A stretch of DNA of 64,000 bases from an uncultured Mailhella sp. (lineage in GTDB: Bacteria; Desulfobacterota; Desulfovibrionia; Desulfovibrionales; Desulfovibrionaceae), in the NCBI RefSeq assembly GCF_944324995.1, contig NZ_CALUYL010000002.1, positions 91,148 through 155,147 on the forward strand, in the 5' to 3' direction. Shown here piece by piece: positions 45,430 to 54,530 of this stretch. The notes below the pieces were generated by a model. That model did no database searches, was not told the DNA's origin, and worked only from the letters and a program-made list of their open reading frames with translations. How positions within the stretch are numbered: the first letter of the stretch is position 1; each line of letters starts with the position of its first letter. The translations under genes and the position numbers were made by a program.

Positions 45430-46071
45430 ATGACCAGCGCCTTCACCATGCTCCGCCCTCTTGTTCTGGCTTCCGGTTCACCGCGACGCCGCGCCTTTCT
45501 GGAAGGCGTGGGCCTCAGCTTCGACGTTCATCCCGCCGCCTGTCCCGAACCGCGTCCCGAACCGGACGAAGATCCGCGCGCCTACGCGGCCCGCTGCGCG
45601 GAAGCGAAGTCCCGTTTCGTGCTCGGCGAACTTTCCGGCCGCCTCGACCGCCCCGCCGTGCTCTCCGCCGACACCATCGTCATTCTCCGCGATGAGGAAG
45701 GAGCCTCCATTCTCGGCAAGCCCCGCGACAGGAACGACGCCGTCGCCATGCTCTCGCGCCTTTCCGGTCGCACGCACGAAGTGGTCACTTCCTGCTGCCT
45801 TGCCATGGACAATCACGTGGAGAGCTTCGACGACATGACGAAGGTCACCTTTGCGCCCTGGCCGCTTCCCGTGCTGGAAGCCTACGCCGACAGCGGCGAT
45901 CCGCTGGACAAGGCCGGTTCCTACGGCATTCAGGACGGAGGCGCCTTTCTGGTCAGCGCCATAGAAGGATCCTGGTCCACGGTGGTGGGCCTGCCTCTCA
46001 ACATCGTGCTGGATCGCCTGCTCCGGTCGGGCGTTCTCGGCCTGAACACTTCTTTACGGGAGTTCTCATGA
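45430..46071 (+). CDS. Maf-family nucleotide pyrophosphatase
   Basis: A 213-aa Maf/YceF-type house-cleaning nucleotide pyrophosphatase. The active-site start LVLASGSPRRRAFLE, KSRF, the acidic SADTIVIL, GKPRDRNDAVAMLSRLSGRTHEV and the end SYGIQDGGAFLV are all conserved. It hydrolyses non-canonical dNTPs or UTP/dTTP. The ATG at 45430 has a poor ribosome site; a second ATG at 45448 gives MLRPLVLASG. Its stop overlaps thiM (ATGA). Confidence 0.93.
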   Translation: MTSAFTMLRPLVLASGSPRRRAFLEGVGLSFDVHPAACPEPRPEPDEDPRAYAARCAEAKSRFVLGELSGRLDRPAVLSADTIVILRDEEGASILGKPRDRNDAVAMLSRLSGRTHEVVTSCCLAMDNHVESFDDMTKVTFAPWPLPVLEAYADSGDPLDKAGSYGIQDGGAFLVSAIEGSWSTVVGLPLNIVLDRLLRSGVLGLNTSLREFS

Positions 46072-46889
46072 AACAGCAGATTACGGACGCCATCCGCGCC
46101 GTGTACGAAAACGTGCCTCTGGTCCACAGCATCACGAACTTCGTGGTCATGCAGGTGTCGGCCAACGCCCTGCTCGCCGCGCATGCCTCGCCCCTCATGG
46201 CGCACGCCGCCGAGGAAATGGACGATCTCACCAACATTGATTCCGCCCTTGTGCTCAACATCGGCACGCTCGATCCTTCCTGGCTGGACAGCATGGAGCT
46301 TGCCGGCACGCTCATGAAGAAAAAGGGAAAGCCCGTGGTGCTGGATCCGGTGGGAGCAGGAGCCTCCGGCCTGCGCACCCGTTCCGCGCTGCGCCTGCTC
46401 GATCTGGTGCGCCCGGACATTCTGCGCGGCAACGCTTCGGAAATCATGGCGCTTGCCGCGGAAATACGCTCGGCCGACAAGGTGGCCACCAAGGGCGTGG
46501 ACAGCCGCAACAGCAGCGACGAAGCGCTGGACGCCGCCCATGAACTGGCCTGCCGCTTCGGCTGCGTGGTGAGCGTCAGCGGCGCGCGCGATCTCATTAC
46601 CGACGGCAGCGCCGATCTTGCCGTGGAAGGCGGCTCGCCGCTCATGCCGCTGGTCACGGGCATGGGCTGTTCCGCTTCCGCCGTCACCGGAGCCTACGCC
46701 GCCGTGTGCAAGGACCGCCTCACGGCGGCCGCAGCGGCCATGGCCGTGATGGCTTCCGCCGGAGAAAAGGCCGGAGCGCGCGCCAAGGGGCCCGGCAGCT
46801 TTCTGCCCGCCTTTCTGGACGAGCTCTATCTTCTGGATCCCGAAGACGCCGCATCGAGAGTCCACAGGCTCGAGAGCTCCGCGCGCTGA
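46068..46889 (+). CDS. thiM: Hydroxyethylthiazole kinase
   Basis: A 273-aa thiamine-salvage kinase. Diagnostic segments are VPLVHSITNFVVMQVSANAL, VVLDPVGAGASGLRT, and the end GMGCSASAVTGAYAAV with the anion-binding glycines. It phosphorylates the thiazole moiety for ThiE. Overlap with maf (ATGA) suggests co-transcription; thiE follows after 229 bp. No TPP riboswitch motif is visible upstream of maf or between the genes. Confidence 0.93.
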   Translation: MKQQITDAIRAVYENVPLVHSITNFVVMQVSANALLAAHASPLMAHAAEEMDDLTNIDSALVLNIGTLDPSWLDSMELAGTLMKKKGKPVVLDPVGAGASGLRTRSALRLLDLVRPDILRGNASEIMALAAEIRSADKVATKGVDSRNSSDEALDAAHELACRFGCVVSVSGARDLITDGSADLAVEGGSPLMPLVTGMGCSASAVTGAYAAVCKDRLTAAAAAMAVMASAGEKAGARAKGPGSFLPAFLDELYLLDPEDAASRVHRLESSAR

Positions 46890-47118
46890 GCGCGACCGCG
46901 GGGCGTCTGCAAAATTGCGAAGGCCGCGCCCCCTGCCTGCGGAACGCTCTTCCGGCACGCTGAGCATCTCACGCCGCCCGGCTTTTCCCTTCCCGCCTGT
47001 GTCCAGGCGCAGGGCAGGCAAGAATACGCCGCCTTCTGCCCGCGGAGTTTTACGCAACGCGCGGACAATCTTTTCACCTGACATCCGGAGGCCTGCCGCC
47101 GGAACATCGAGGTCACTG

Positions 47119-47751
47119 ATGAACTGGAGAACGCATACCGACTACCGCGTCTATCTCGTCACGGACCGGGACCTGTGCCTCGGCCGACCGCTGGACGAGG
47201 TGGTGCTTGCCGCCGTGCGCGGAGGCGCAGGCGCGGTGCAGCTCAGAGAAAAGCACGCCACGTCCCGCGAGTTTCTGGAACTGGCCCGAGCCCTTGCTTC
47301 GCGCATTCAGCCGCTCGGCATTCCGCTCATCATCAACGACAGGGCCGACATCGCGCTCGCCTGCGGAGCCGCCGGACTGCACGTGGGGCAGAGCGATCTG
47401 CCGCCGGAAGACGCGCGCCGCCTCATGGGGCCGAACGCCATCGTCGGCCTCTCCGTGGAAACGCGGGAAGAACTGCTCGCCGCCGAAAGTCTCGACATCG
47501 ACTACGTAGGGCTCAGCCCCATTTTCGCCACGCCCACCAAAACCGACACCCACACCCCGTGGGGTCTGGACGGCCTGCGCTGGGCGCGGGAACACTCCCC
47601 TCTCAGACTGGTGGCCATCGGCGGCATTCACGCCCGCAACGCCTCCGAGGTCGTGGCCGCGGGAGCGCACAGTCTGGCCGTGGTTTCGGAACTGTGCTCC
47701 GCGCCGGATCCCGAAAAGGCGGCCCGGAATCTTTTGACCGCGTTCCGCTGA
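47119..47751 (+). CDS. thiE: Thiamine-phosphate synthase
   Basis: A 210-aa TIM-barrel enzyme joining HMP-PP and thiazole phosphate. Conserved segments are YLVTDRDLC, GGAGAVQLREKHA, LIINDRADIALACGAAGLHVGQ, VGLSPIFATPTKTD and AIGGIHARNA. The start follows GAGG. With thiM it forms a thiamine salvage unit. It ends against a bidirectional hairpin shared with the MATE gene. Confidence 0.95.
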   Translation: MNWRTHTDYRVYLVTDRDLCLGRPLDEVVLAAVRGGAGAVQLREKHATSREFLELARALASRIQPLGIPLIINDRADIALACGAAGLHVGQSDLPPEDARRLMGPNAIVGLSVETREELLAAESLDIDYVGLSPIFATPTKTDTHTPWGLDGLRWAREHSPLRLVAIGGIHARNASEVVAAGAHSLAVVSELCSAPDPEKAARNLLTAFR

Positions 47752-47893
47752 TCGCCAGCCGCAGCGCGGCCACGCGCGCCATTTTCGCCCCGCATCCGCA
47801 CGGATCGGGGCTTTTCTTTTCTTCTCCGGCAACGGCAGTCCCTCCCCCGCACAGGCTCTGCCGCCCTGCCGAAGCCCAGCACGCAGAACGACA

Positions 47894-47942
47894 AAAGGCC
47901 GACCGACGCACTCCCGAAAGAGAATCACGCCGATCGGCCTTT
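47894..47942. terminator. Terminator between thiE and the MATE gene
   Basis: AAAGGCCGA pairs with TCGGCCTTT across a long 31-base loop, with T-rich sequence on the plus-strand side. It lies in the convergent gap. Confidence 0.6.
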
Positions 47943-48018
47943 GTTCATCGTTGTTCGCGATGCCGAACGCCCGTTGCAGGGGTCGCCATCGTGAGACGCC
48001 GCCCCTGCCATGCGCAAA

Positions 48019-49425
48019 CTACAGTTCCTTGGGCTTGAAGAACTTCGACGGCGGCTTGCATTCAGGATCGCCCTGCATGCAGGGATTGTCCTCGGCGCGC
48101 ATCGAAAGATAGAGGAAGTAGGCGGCCACCATGCAGCCGGTGAAGTCCGCCAGCGGAATGCTCAGCCACACGCCGGTCAGCCCGAAGAACAGGGGCATGA
48201 CGAGCAGCGCGGGCACCAGGCATATCATCTGACGGCACAGCGACACCACGCTGGCGATCTTGGCCTGACCGATGGACTGAAAATAAGTGCCGATGATGAT
48301 CTGCGGGCCCACGAAGATGAACAGGCCGCCGGTGATGCGCAGCGCCGTGGTCGAAACTTCCACGAGGGGGCCGTGATCGGTAAAGATGCGCACCAGAAAT
48401 TCGGGGAAGAACCACGAACCGAGCATGCCCACCAGCGTGATGGCCGTGGCGCTCAGCATGCCGTACTTGAGGGCGAGGCGCACGCGTTCGGGCTTTTTGG
48501 CCCCGAAGTTGAAGCCGATGATGGGCTGCATGCCCTGACCGAGACCGATGACGCTCATGGCAAAGAGCATGAGCAGGCGGTTCAGGATGCCGAACGCGCC
48601 GATGGCGAGATCGCCGCCGTATTCTTTCAGGGCGCGGTTGATGATGACCACCACGATGCAGGCGCAGAAGTTGATGAGAAAGGGCGCCATGCCGATGGCC
48701 AGAATTCTGCGGAAGGCCGTCCAGCTCAGCTTCCAGATGTCCTTCTGAAAATGGATGAGCGAACTTTTGCGCGCAAAATGCGCCACCAGCCATATGACGG
48801 ACATGGTCTGACCGGCAATCTGGGCCCAGGCCGCGCCGTACATGCCCCAACCCCACCAGTAGATGAAGATGGGCGAAAAGGCCACGATGCCCACGGAAGA
48901 GAGCAGCGCCGTCATCATGGCCGTTTTGGGATAGCCCGTGGCGCGGGCGAGGAAGTTGAAGCCCAGCATGAGAAAGCTCAGGGGCGAGAGCAGCACGAGG
49001 GGCATCATGAACTCGTGCGCGTAGCGCAGCGTTTCGCCGCTGGCTCCGAAGAACATGAGCAGCGGATCGAGAAAAATCCAGAACACGACGCCGAAGAACA
49101 GGCCGAAGATGATTTCCAGCAGCACGGAATGCCCCAGCATGCTGCGGGCCTTTTCCATATCCTTCCTGCCGAGCTCGATGGAACAGAGCGCGGCGCAGCC
49201 CACGGCCACCAGCAGACAGAAGGCCATGAGCAGGTTGACCAGCGGAAACGTGACCGCCATGGCGGCAAGCGCCAGATGTCCCACGCCGTGGCCGATGTAG
49301 ATGCTGGAAATGATCTGATTGAGGGCCACAATCACCATGCCCAGAATGGCGGGTATGGAATACTCAAGAAGGAGGCGGCCGACCCCCTTCGTGCCCATTT
49401 CGTTGGCTTTCTGGTCCTGACTCAT
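48019..49425 (-). CDS. MATE-family efflux transporter
   Basis: A 468-aa inner-membrane MATE antiporter with about 12 helices. The start MSQDQKANEMGTKGVGRLLL leads to helix 1; the inverted repeat structure shows as VALNQIISSIYIGHGVG and later SVIGLGQGMQPIIGFNFGAKK, both classical. The substrate is unknown, commonly cationic drugs with Na+ or H+. A TetR regulator lies upstream on the same strand with a 277-bp gap, so it may be the target of that regulator. Confidence 0.9.
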   Translation of the reverse strand: MSQDQKANEMGTKGVGRLLLEYSIPAILGMVIVALNQIISSIYIGHGVGHLALAAMAVTFPLVNLLMAFCLLVAVGCAALCSIELGRKDMEKARSMLGHSVLLEIIFGLFFGVVFWIFLDPLLMFFGASGETLRYAHEFMMPLVLLSPLSFLMLGFNFLARATGYPKTAMMTALLSSVGIVAFSPIFIYWWGWGMYGAAWAQIAGQTMSVIWLVAHFARKSSLIHFQKDIWKLSWTAFRRILAIGMAPFLINFCACIVVVIINRALKEYGGDLAIGAFGILNRLLMLFAMSVIGLGQGMQPIIGFNFGAKKPERVRLALKYGMLSATAITLVGMLGSWFFPEFLVRIFTDHGPLVEVSTTALRITGGLFIFVGPQIIIGTYFQSIGQAKIASVVSLCRQMICLVPALLVMPLFFGLTGVWLSIPLADFTGCMVAAYFLYLSMRAEDNPCMQGDPECKPPSKFFKPKEL

Positions 49426-49702
49426 ATTTCCCTCCGTGACTCGAAGCGACAGGCGGAACGCCGAGCGCGTGAAACGACGCGAACGACTCTTAAAGTGCCG
49501 AAAGGCGTCAAAAGACGCCTTGTTGTCGGAAACCTTGTCCGGCGACCGCGACATGCGGCCGCATCACTTCAGAATCAATGATGGTGGAGGTTCGCAGCTG
49601 GCGCGCGAACCCGAAGAAAACGCACAAAAAATCATCGGTGCGGGGCGTATATTCACAAAGTCGGGCGAGAAAGGCAAGCGCTTCTTTTGCCGTTTTTCCG
49701 GG

Positions 49703-50539
49703 CTACAGCGTTTTTGCGCCGCTCTGAGCATCGTCGCCGTCCGGCTCCTGCGCGGGCTGTTCGTCCTGCCCTCTGTCCGACGGCCCGGCTTCCGGCTGCT
49801 TCGCCTCCGGCTGTTCCGCCCTCTTCAGCGTGGGAATGCCGCTCGTGCGCGGCCCTTCATTAAGGAAGGGCATGGGAGCATCCCAGTCCAGCAGCGCCAC
49901 CCCTATGAGGTAGGAAACCCACGCCGCATATTCCTCGGAGGACCAGTTGAGCACCTTGGTCAGACGGCGATGAATGCCCGGCGTGCTGATGCTCCAGTAC
50001 AGTTCCGCGGCGCGCTCTTCGGAGAGTCCGGGCCGAAGCAGACCGTCTTCGGCCATCTTGTGGACGGACTTGCGGCATTTTTCCAGCAGCATCATGCTCT
50101 GATCGTATTCCTGCTCGGCAAATTCCGGCGAAAGCACGCTCATGCCCCGGATGATGTCGAACACCGGCATGGCGTCTTCCATGAGCACGGACATGAAATG
50201 TCCGATTTCCCGCACCCGCTCCTTGCCGGTCATGATCTGCGGAATGGAGTCGCGCAGCTTGTCGTACTTCTTGGCCTCCACGGTCGTTTCGAGAATGGCC
50301 GCCAGCACGCCCTTCTTCGAGCCGCACACCGCATACACGGTCTGCGGAGCCACGCCCGCCTCGCGCGCAATGGCTTCAAGCGTCATGTCGGCGTAGCCCT
50401 TTTCCTTCATGAGCTGCATGGCGGCCGCAACAATGCGCGCCTTGGTTACATTCGCCTGTTCCTTTCTGCGGGGGGAATGATAGGCTCGCGTCTTCTTGAC
50501 CGGCTTTTCGGCGGCGCCTTCTGCGGCTTTTCTGGCCAT
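49703..50539 (-). CDS. TetR-family regulator
   Basis: A 278-aa TetR-type repressor. The DNA-binding part (residues about 30-80) has TKARIVAAAMQLMKEKGYADMT and the recognition helix VAPQTVYAVCGSKKGVL. The ligand domain follows to about 240 and a disordered Pro/Glu/Gln-rich tail to the end. It likely regulates the MATE gene downstream and itself; AT-rich palindromes are at the start (50550-50583). Confidence 0.9.
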   Translation of the reverse strand: MARKAAEGAAEKPVKKTRAYHSPRRKEQANVTKARIVAAAMQLMKEKGYADMTLEAIAREAGVAPQTVYAVCGSKKGVLAAILETTVEAKKYDKLRDSIPQIMTGKERVREIGHFMSVLMEDAMPVFDIIRGMSVLSPEFAEQEYDQSMMLLEKCRKSVHKMAEDGLLRPGLSEERAAELYWSISTPGIHRRLTKVLNWSSEEYAAWVSYLIGVALLDWDAPMPFLNEGPRTSGIPTLKRAEQPEAKQPEAGPSDRGQDEQPAQEPDGDDAQSGAKTL

Positions 50540-50549
50540 GGTGGAATCC

Positions 50550-50583
50550 TCAATATTGAATAGAATTAAATAATACGATTCAA
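50550..50583. promoter_or_regulatory. TetR operator candidate
   Basis: The perfect palindrome TCAATATTGA (50550-50559) overlaps a second pair TTGAAT/ATTCAA (50556-50561 and 50578-50583), 11 bp upstream of the regulator start. Autoregulation by the TetR protein is likely from position alone. Confidence 0.4.
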
Positions 50584-50881
50584 CCTATCCCATCCATGCC
50601 CGTTTTTCAATGGTAAAAGCGGCCGTTTTCCCCGGAAGGCCCCCTCGTGCCGCCCCGGCAGATAAGCAGCACTGCCGTCGTTTTCCAGGAAAGCCCCGCC
50701 CGGTCAGGCTGCGCCGACCTGCGGGGAATCCGTCGATGGAGGGAAGGTCCAAATTCCGGACCTCGCGCCTTGCCCCGCGCTTCTCCCCTGCCCGCAGAAA
50801 AATTCTTGCAGCACAAACGTTTTCGGAACATCCTTCCTTTTGAACGCCCATGAAAATCCGCAGCAGAACCTGCCCGATGCC

Positions 50882-50910
50882 TTGACAGAAAACAGGTATT
50901 TCACTAGAAT
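50882..50910 (+). promoter_or_regulatory. Sigma-70 promoter of the glutaredoxin-lpd-gcvH group
   Basis: TTGACA (50882-50887), a 17-bp spacer and TAGAAT (50905-50910) fit the consensus well. It implies a leader of about 170 bases before the ATG at 51091, in which GAACGCGGAA and TTCCGTGTTC form a 10-bp hairpin. No glycine riboswitch motif is seen there. Confidence 0.75.
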
Positions 50911-51090
50911 GAAAGTCTATTGAATATTTGTTGCCAACAGCAGGAACGCGGAAAGCGCCGGGCCATGTTGCCGCCCTTCCGTGTTCTGCCGAAATACCGC
51001 GCAGGCTGCCCGCTCCACCGCCGGAACGCTCCGGCAAGGCCGATCCCGCCGCCGGGACCACGGAATTTTCTAACCGTTATGGAGTTCGAC

Positions 51091-51921
51091 ATGGCTATCA
51101 CTCTTTACAAGGCTCCCAACTGCATCCGCTGCCGCATCACTCATGAGTTCATGGACGCCAGGGGCATCGCCTACACCAGCTATGACCTTGAAGCCGACAA
51201 GGACATCGTGAACGGCTTTTATCGCGCCAACCGCAAGTTCCTGCACCGCAACGAAACCGGCGTGGAATTTCCCATGTTCCATGACGACGACGGCGACGTG
51301 GTGCTTCAGGGCACGGGCGTCATCATTGCCTATCTGCTTTCCGGCAAGGCCCTCGGCGACGCCGGAGCCGTCACCGAAAGCAAGATGCTGCACGGCTGGA
51401 TCTCCGGCCTGAACGTCTCCAAGGTTCCCGCCGGAGAAGAGGATCATTTCGTGGAGCTCGTCACGGCGCTTGCCAAGGGCGGACTTCAGGTCGTGCTCGA
51501 CACCGACGGCCGCAACGCCGCGCTGCTCGAGCGCCTCATCGGCACCGGCTGCCTGACCCGCGTGCGTCTCAACATTCCCGGCCCCGCCTCCGTCTATCCC
51601 GCGGCCGTGGGCGGCGACGCGCCTTCCGCCGAAGATCTCGGCAAGACCATCGCCCTCGTGCGCGACTTCAAGGATCACGTCATCCGTCTGTACCTCGAGC
51701 CCATTCCGCAGGCCGACGGCTCCTTCGCCTGGCTCTCTCCCGCCGACGCCGCCCTTGCCGGAAAGATGGTGGCCGAAGCCTGCGGCGACATGATGCTGCC
51801 CTTCGGCATTCAGGCCACGGCCGAGGTCGTGAAGGGCGTCGAACCGCTGACCAACCTTCTGCCCTATCGTTCCAAGGTTCGTTCCGCCCTTCCCAAGACC
51901 GACATCATCAAGGGCGAATAG
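51091..51921 (+). CDS. Glutaredoxin-domain fusion protein
   Basis: A 276-aa protein. Residues 1-85 are a glutaredoxin/thioredoxin-like domain: MAITLYKAPNCIRCRITHEF has a CxxC active site and FPMFHDDDGDVVLQGTG the cis-Pro region. The remaining 190 residues form an alpha/beta domain I cannot assign; the pattern with VRLNIPGPASVYP and HVIRLYLEPIP is reminiscent of the C-terminal half of radical-SAM activase barrels but has no cysteine triad. It heads the group with lpd and gcvH and has its own strong promoter, suggesting a redox role toward lipoyl groups. Confidence 0.75.
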   Translation: MAITLYKAPNCIRCRITHEFMDARGIAYTSYDLEADKDIVNGFYRANRKFLHRNETGVEFPMFHDDDGDVVLQGTGVIIAYLLSGKALGDAGAVTESKMLHGWISGLNVSKVPAGEEDHFVELVTALAKGGLQVVLDTDGRNAALLERLIGTGCLTRVRLNIPGPASVYPAAVGGDAPSAEDLGKTIALVRDFKDHVIRLYLEPIPQADGSFAWLSPADAALAGKMVAEACGDMMLPFGIQATAEVVKGVEPLTNLLPYRSKVRSALPKTDIIKGE

Positions 51922-52083
51922 CGATGCTTCGGCGCGGCGACTCCGTCGCGCCGTCGTCTGCGGAAGCGCTCCGCAGACAGGTCGGCACGCGCCCCTCTTT
52001 CGGCGTGTGCCGGGCCGTTTCGGCGGCCGTTCTGCGTTTCTCATGAAAACGCCACATTCTGTTATCAAGGCAGGCAAGATATC

Positions 52084-53508
52084 ATGGCTCTTCGCATCAC
52101 TGTCATAGGAGCAGGTCCCGGCGGCTACACCGCCGCCTTCGACGCCGCGAGACGCGGCGCGGAAGTTACGCTTGTGGAATCCAGATGGCTCGGCGGCACG
52201 TGCCTCAACTGCGGCTGCATTCCCACCAAAACGCTGAAATCCTCCGCCGAGGCGCTGGAAACCGTACGCCGCGCCGCCGAGTTCGGCCTCGCGGGCGCGG
52301 GCAATCCCGGCGTGGACATGCCCGCCGTCGTCGCCAGAAAGCGCAAGGTGACCGAAACCCTGCGCGGCGGTCTGGAAAAAAGCTGCGCCAAGCTCAAGAT
52401 CAACGTGGTCATGGGCCGCGGCAAGGTCGTGAACGCCGGTCTTGTGAAGGTCGCCATGCCCGACGGCTCCGAAAAGGACGTCGAAAGCGACAGGGTCATC
52501 ATCGCCACCGGCTCCAACGTGCTGAATCTGCCCTCCCTGCCCGTGGACGGCAAATTCATCCTCTCCAGCGACGACGCGCTGGAACTCGATCACGTGCCCG
52601 CGCGTCTTATCATCGTGGGCGGCGGCGTGGTCGGCACGGAGCTTGCGTTCATCTTCCGCGCCTTCGGCAGCGAAGTGACCATCGTGGAAGGTCAGAACCG
52701 TCTTCTGCCCGTGCCCTCCGTGGATGAGGAAATGAGCAAGCTGCTGCTGCGCGAAGCGAAGAAGAAGGGCATCAAGGTGGAACTCGCCCGCACCGTGAAC
52801 GCCACGAAGGTGGAGGACGGCAAGGTCTTTGCCGATCTCGGCCCCTCGCCCTTCCTCGCGCCGGAACTCGTGCCCGCCTCCGCCAAAAAGCCCGCCACGC
52901 TGGAAGCCGACTGCATCTTCATGACCATCGGCCGTACGGCCAACAGCGAAGGCCTCGGCCTTGCCGAAGCCGGCATCGCCACCGACAAGCGCGGCTACGT
53001 CACGGTGAACGATTACCTGGAAACCTCGGTTCCCGGCGTGTATGCCATCGGCGACATTCTGGGCCCGGCGCGCATCATGCTTGCGCACATGGCCAGCGCC
53101 GAAGCGCACGTGGCCGTGGCCAACATCTTCGGCGCGAGCGAAAAGCCGAATTACGACGTGGTTCCTTCCGGCATCTTCTCCTCGCCCGAAATCGGCGACG
53201 TAGGCCTGACCGAAGCGCAGGCGAAGGACAGGGGCTTCGAGGTGCAGACCTCGGAATTCCAGTTCCGCGAACTCGGCAAGGCGCAGGCCATGGGCGAGCT
53301 GCCCGGCGTGTTCAAGCTGGTGGCCGACAAGGCAAACGGCAAGCTTCTCGGCGCGCACATCGCCGGAGCGCACGCCACCGATCTTATTGCCGAATGCGCC
53401 CTTGCCCTGCAGATGGGCGCATCCGTGGCCGACATTGCCGGAACCATTCACGCGCATCCCACCCTTGCCGAAGGCGTCATGGAAGCCGCGGCGAAGATGG
53501 CGGAATAG
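52084..53508 (+). CDS. lpdA: Dihydrolipoyl dehydrogenase
   Basis: A 474-aa FAD disulfide reductase. The FAD motif GAGPGGYTAAFDAA, redox pair GGTCLNCGCIPTK, NAD motif IVGGGVVGTELAFIF and the His-Glu base near AHPTLAEGVMEAA are all present. It reoxidises dihydrolipoyl groups with NAD. It stands between the glutaredoxin fusion and gcvH; no gcvP or gcvT is in the window. Gaps of 162 and 117 bp leave room for internal promoters. Confidence 0.95.
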   Translation: MALRITVIGAGPGGYTAAFDAARRGAEVTLVESRWLGGTCLNCGCIPTKTLKSSAEALETVRRAAEFGLAGAGNPGVDMPAVVARKRKVTETLRGGLEKSCAKLKINVVMGRGKVVNAGLVKVAMPDGSEKDVESDRVIIATGSNVLNLPSLPVDGKFILSSDDALELDHVPARLIIVGGGVVGTELAFIFRAFGSEVTIVEGQNRLLPVPSVDEEMSKLLLREAKKKGIKVELARTVNATKVEDGKVFADLGPSPFLAPELVPASAKKPATLEADCIFMTIGRTANSEGLGLAEAGIATDKRGYVTVNDYLETSVPGVYAIGDILGPARIMLAHMASAEAHVAVANIFGASEKPNYDVVPSGIFSSPEIGDVGLTEAQAKDRGFEVQTSEFQFRELGKAQAMGELPGVFKLVADKANGKLLGAHIAGAHATDLIAECALALQMGASVADIAGTIHAHPTLAEGVMEAAAKMAE

Positions 53509-53625
53509 TCTTCTGCCGCGCGCCGGATCCCGACCGGTCCGACGCTCGCCCCGCACACGCTGCAAGCCTGCGGCACGGCCGCTCAACCTGACGGGCGCAC
53601 GCCCCAAAACCAAGGAGTATTCCCC

Positions 53626-54021
53626 ATGGCCAAGACTGTTGCGGAACTTTCTTTTCCTGACGACCTCAAGTACACCGACGAACACATCTGGGTCCGCAAG
53701 GACGGCGAGGAAATCGTGATCGGCGTGAGCGACTACGCGCAGGATCAGCTCGGCGAAGTGGTGTACGTGGATCTCCCCTCGGAAGGCGACAGCTTTGCCG
53801 CCGGCGACGAATTCGGCGAAGTGGAGTCCATCAAGTCGGTGAACAAGCTGTTCATGCCCGTGGCCGGCGAAGTTTCCGCCGTGAACGGCGATCTCGACGG
53901 CACGCCCACCCTGCTCAACGCCTCCTGCTACGACAGAGGCTGGCTCATCCGCGTAAAGCCCGAAGACATGGCCTCCGTGGACGGCCTGCTCTCCGCCGAC
54001 GTCTACAAGGCCACGCTGTAA
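53626..54021 (+). CDS. gcvH: GcvH-type lipoyl carrier protein
   Basis: A 131-aa lipoyl domain protein. The lipoylated lysine lies in GEVESIKSVNKLF, and YTDEHIWVRKDGEEIVIGVSD is the N-terminal hallmark of GcvH. It carries aminomethyl or dithiol groups in glycine cleavage; without P and T proteins nearby it may serve another lipoyl-dependent reaction. AAGGAG precedes the ATG by 9 bp. Confidence 0.92.
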   Translation: MAKTVAELSFPDDLKYTDEHIWVRKDGEEIVIGVSDYAQDQLGEVVYVDLPSEGDSFAAGDEFGEVESIKSVNKLFMPVAGEVSAVNGDLDGTPTLLNASCYDRGWLIRVKPEDMASVDGLLSADVYKATL

Positions 54022-54040
54022 TTTTCCGACACCTGCAAGA

Positions 54041-54076
54041 AAAGGCCGCCGCTTGTGAAGAGCGACGGCCTTTTTT
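54041..54076. terminator. Bidirectional terminator after gcvH
   Basis: AAAGGCCG-c-CGCT and AGCG-a-CGGCCTTT pair around a 7-base loop, with TTTTTT after it. The stop codon of the minus-strand gene at 54075 lies in its T-run. Confidence 0.85.
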
Positions 54077-54362
54077 ATACCCGGCTTGTTCCGTTCAGAG
54101 GGGGGTCACCGATCACCATCTGCTGGAATAATGGCTTCTGTGACTGTAGTGACTTGCGTGACTCGAATGACTGGAGGAAAGAAGCCTCATCTTTTCCCGA
54201 CATGGTGATTTTTACATCATTTTCAATGATATCTATTGAAATATAATATTCTTTTTCATAGATACCGGACACCGCCAGCACACATTCTCTGCTGAACAAA
54301 GCCGTGTCGGCAAGAATGCTGCCTGCGCCGTTGTTCTTCTCCATAAAGAACGACGTTTTCAT
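54075..54362 (-). CDS. Hypothetical protein, 95 aa
   Basis: No firm family. The middle part (FSRECVLAVSGIYEKEYYIS) recalls the beta-strand pattern of small peptide-maturation proteins such as HxsD, but the resemblance is weak. It contains no membrane segment. The start follows GGGGGAG and is divergent from the XRE regulator, with a 35-bp palindrome between, so the regulator probably controls it. AT content is higher than in the neighbours. Confidence 0.6.
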   Translation of the reverse strand: MKTSFFMEKNNGAGSILADTALFSRECVLAVSGIYEKEYYISIDIIENDVKITMSGKDEASFLQSFESRKSLQSQKPLFQQMVIGDPPLNGTSRV

Positions 54363-54461
54363 ATTGTTCTCCCCCTTATGGATGACGACGATCGTTGATA
54401 TCCCACCTCTCTCACAAGCGATTTGCCAATCCAGACGGCCCGGGACGCGCATGGGGCAGAC

Positions 54462-54496
54462 TTAACCTATCGCTTATTTTCTAAGCTATAGGTTAA
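54462..54496. promoter_or_regulatory. 35-bp palindrome between divergent genes
   Basis: TTAACCTAT-c-GCTTA and TAAGC-t-ATAGGTTAA are an almost perfect inverted repeat with a 5-base centre. It lies 35 bp upstream of the XRE start and 100 bp upstream of the 95-aa gene. It is a probable operator of the XRE protein. Confidence 0.6.
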
Positions 54497-54530
54497 TTTT
54501 TTTTTAAACGCAATGGACTAGCTGAAGGAT

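Noticed and set aside
50911..51090. Glycine riboswitch in the long leader before the lpd-gcvH group
   Set aside because: Only one simple hairpin is seen; the conserved glycine-aptamer core is not recognisable.
51070..53685. 870-codon minus-strand frame opposite the glutaredoxin fusion and lpd
   Set aside because: Shadow of strongly biased codons; glycine/histidine/arginine-rich with no domain, and both sense genes are certain.
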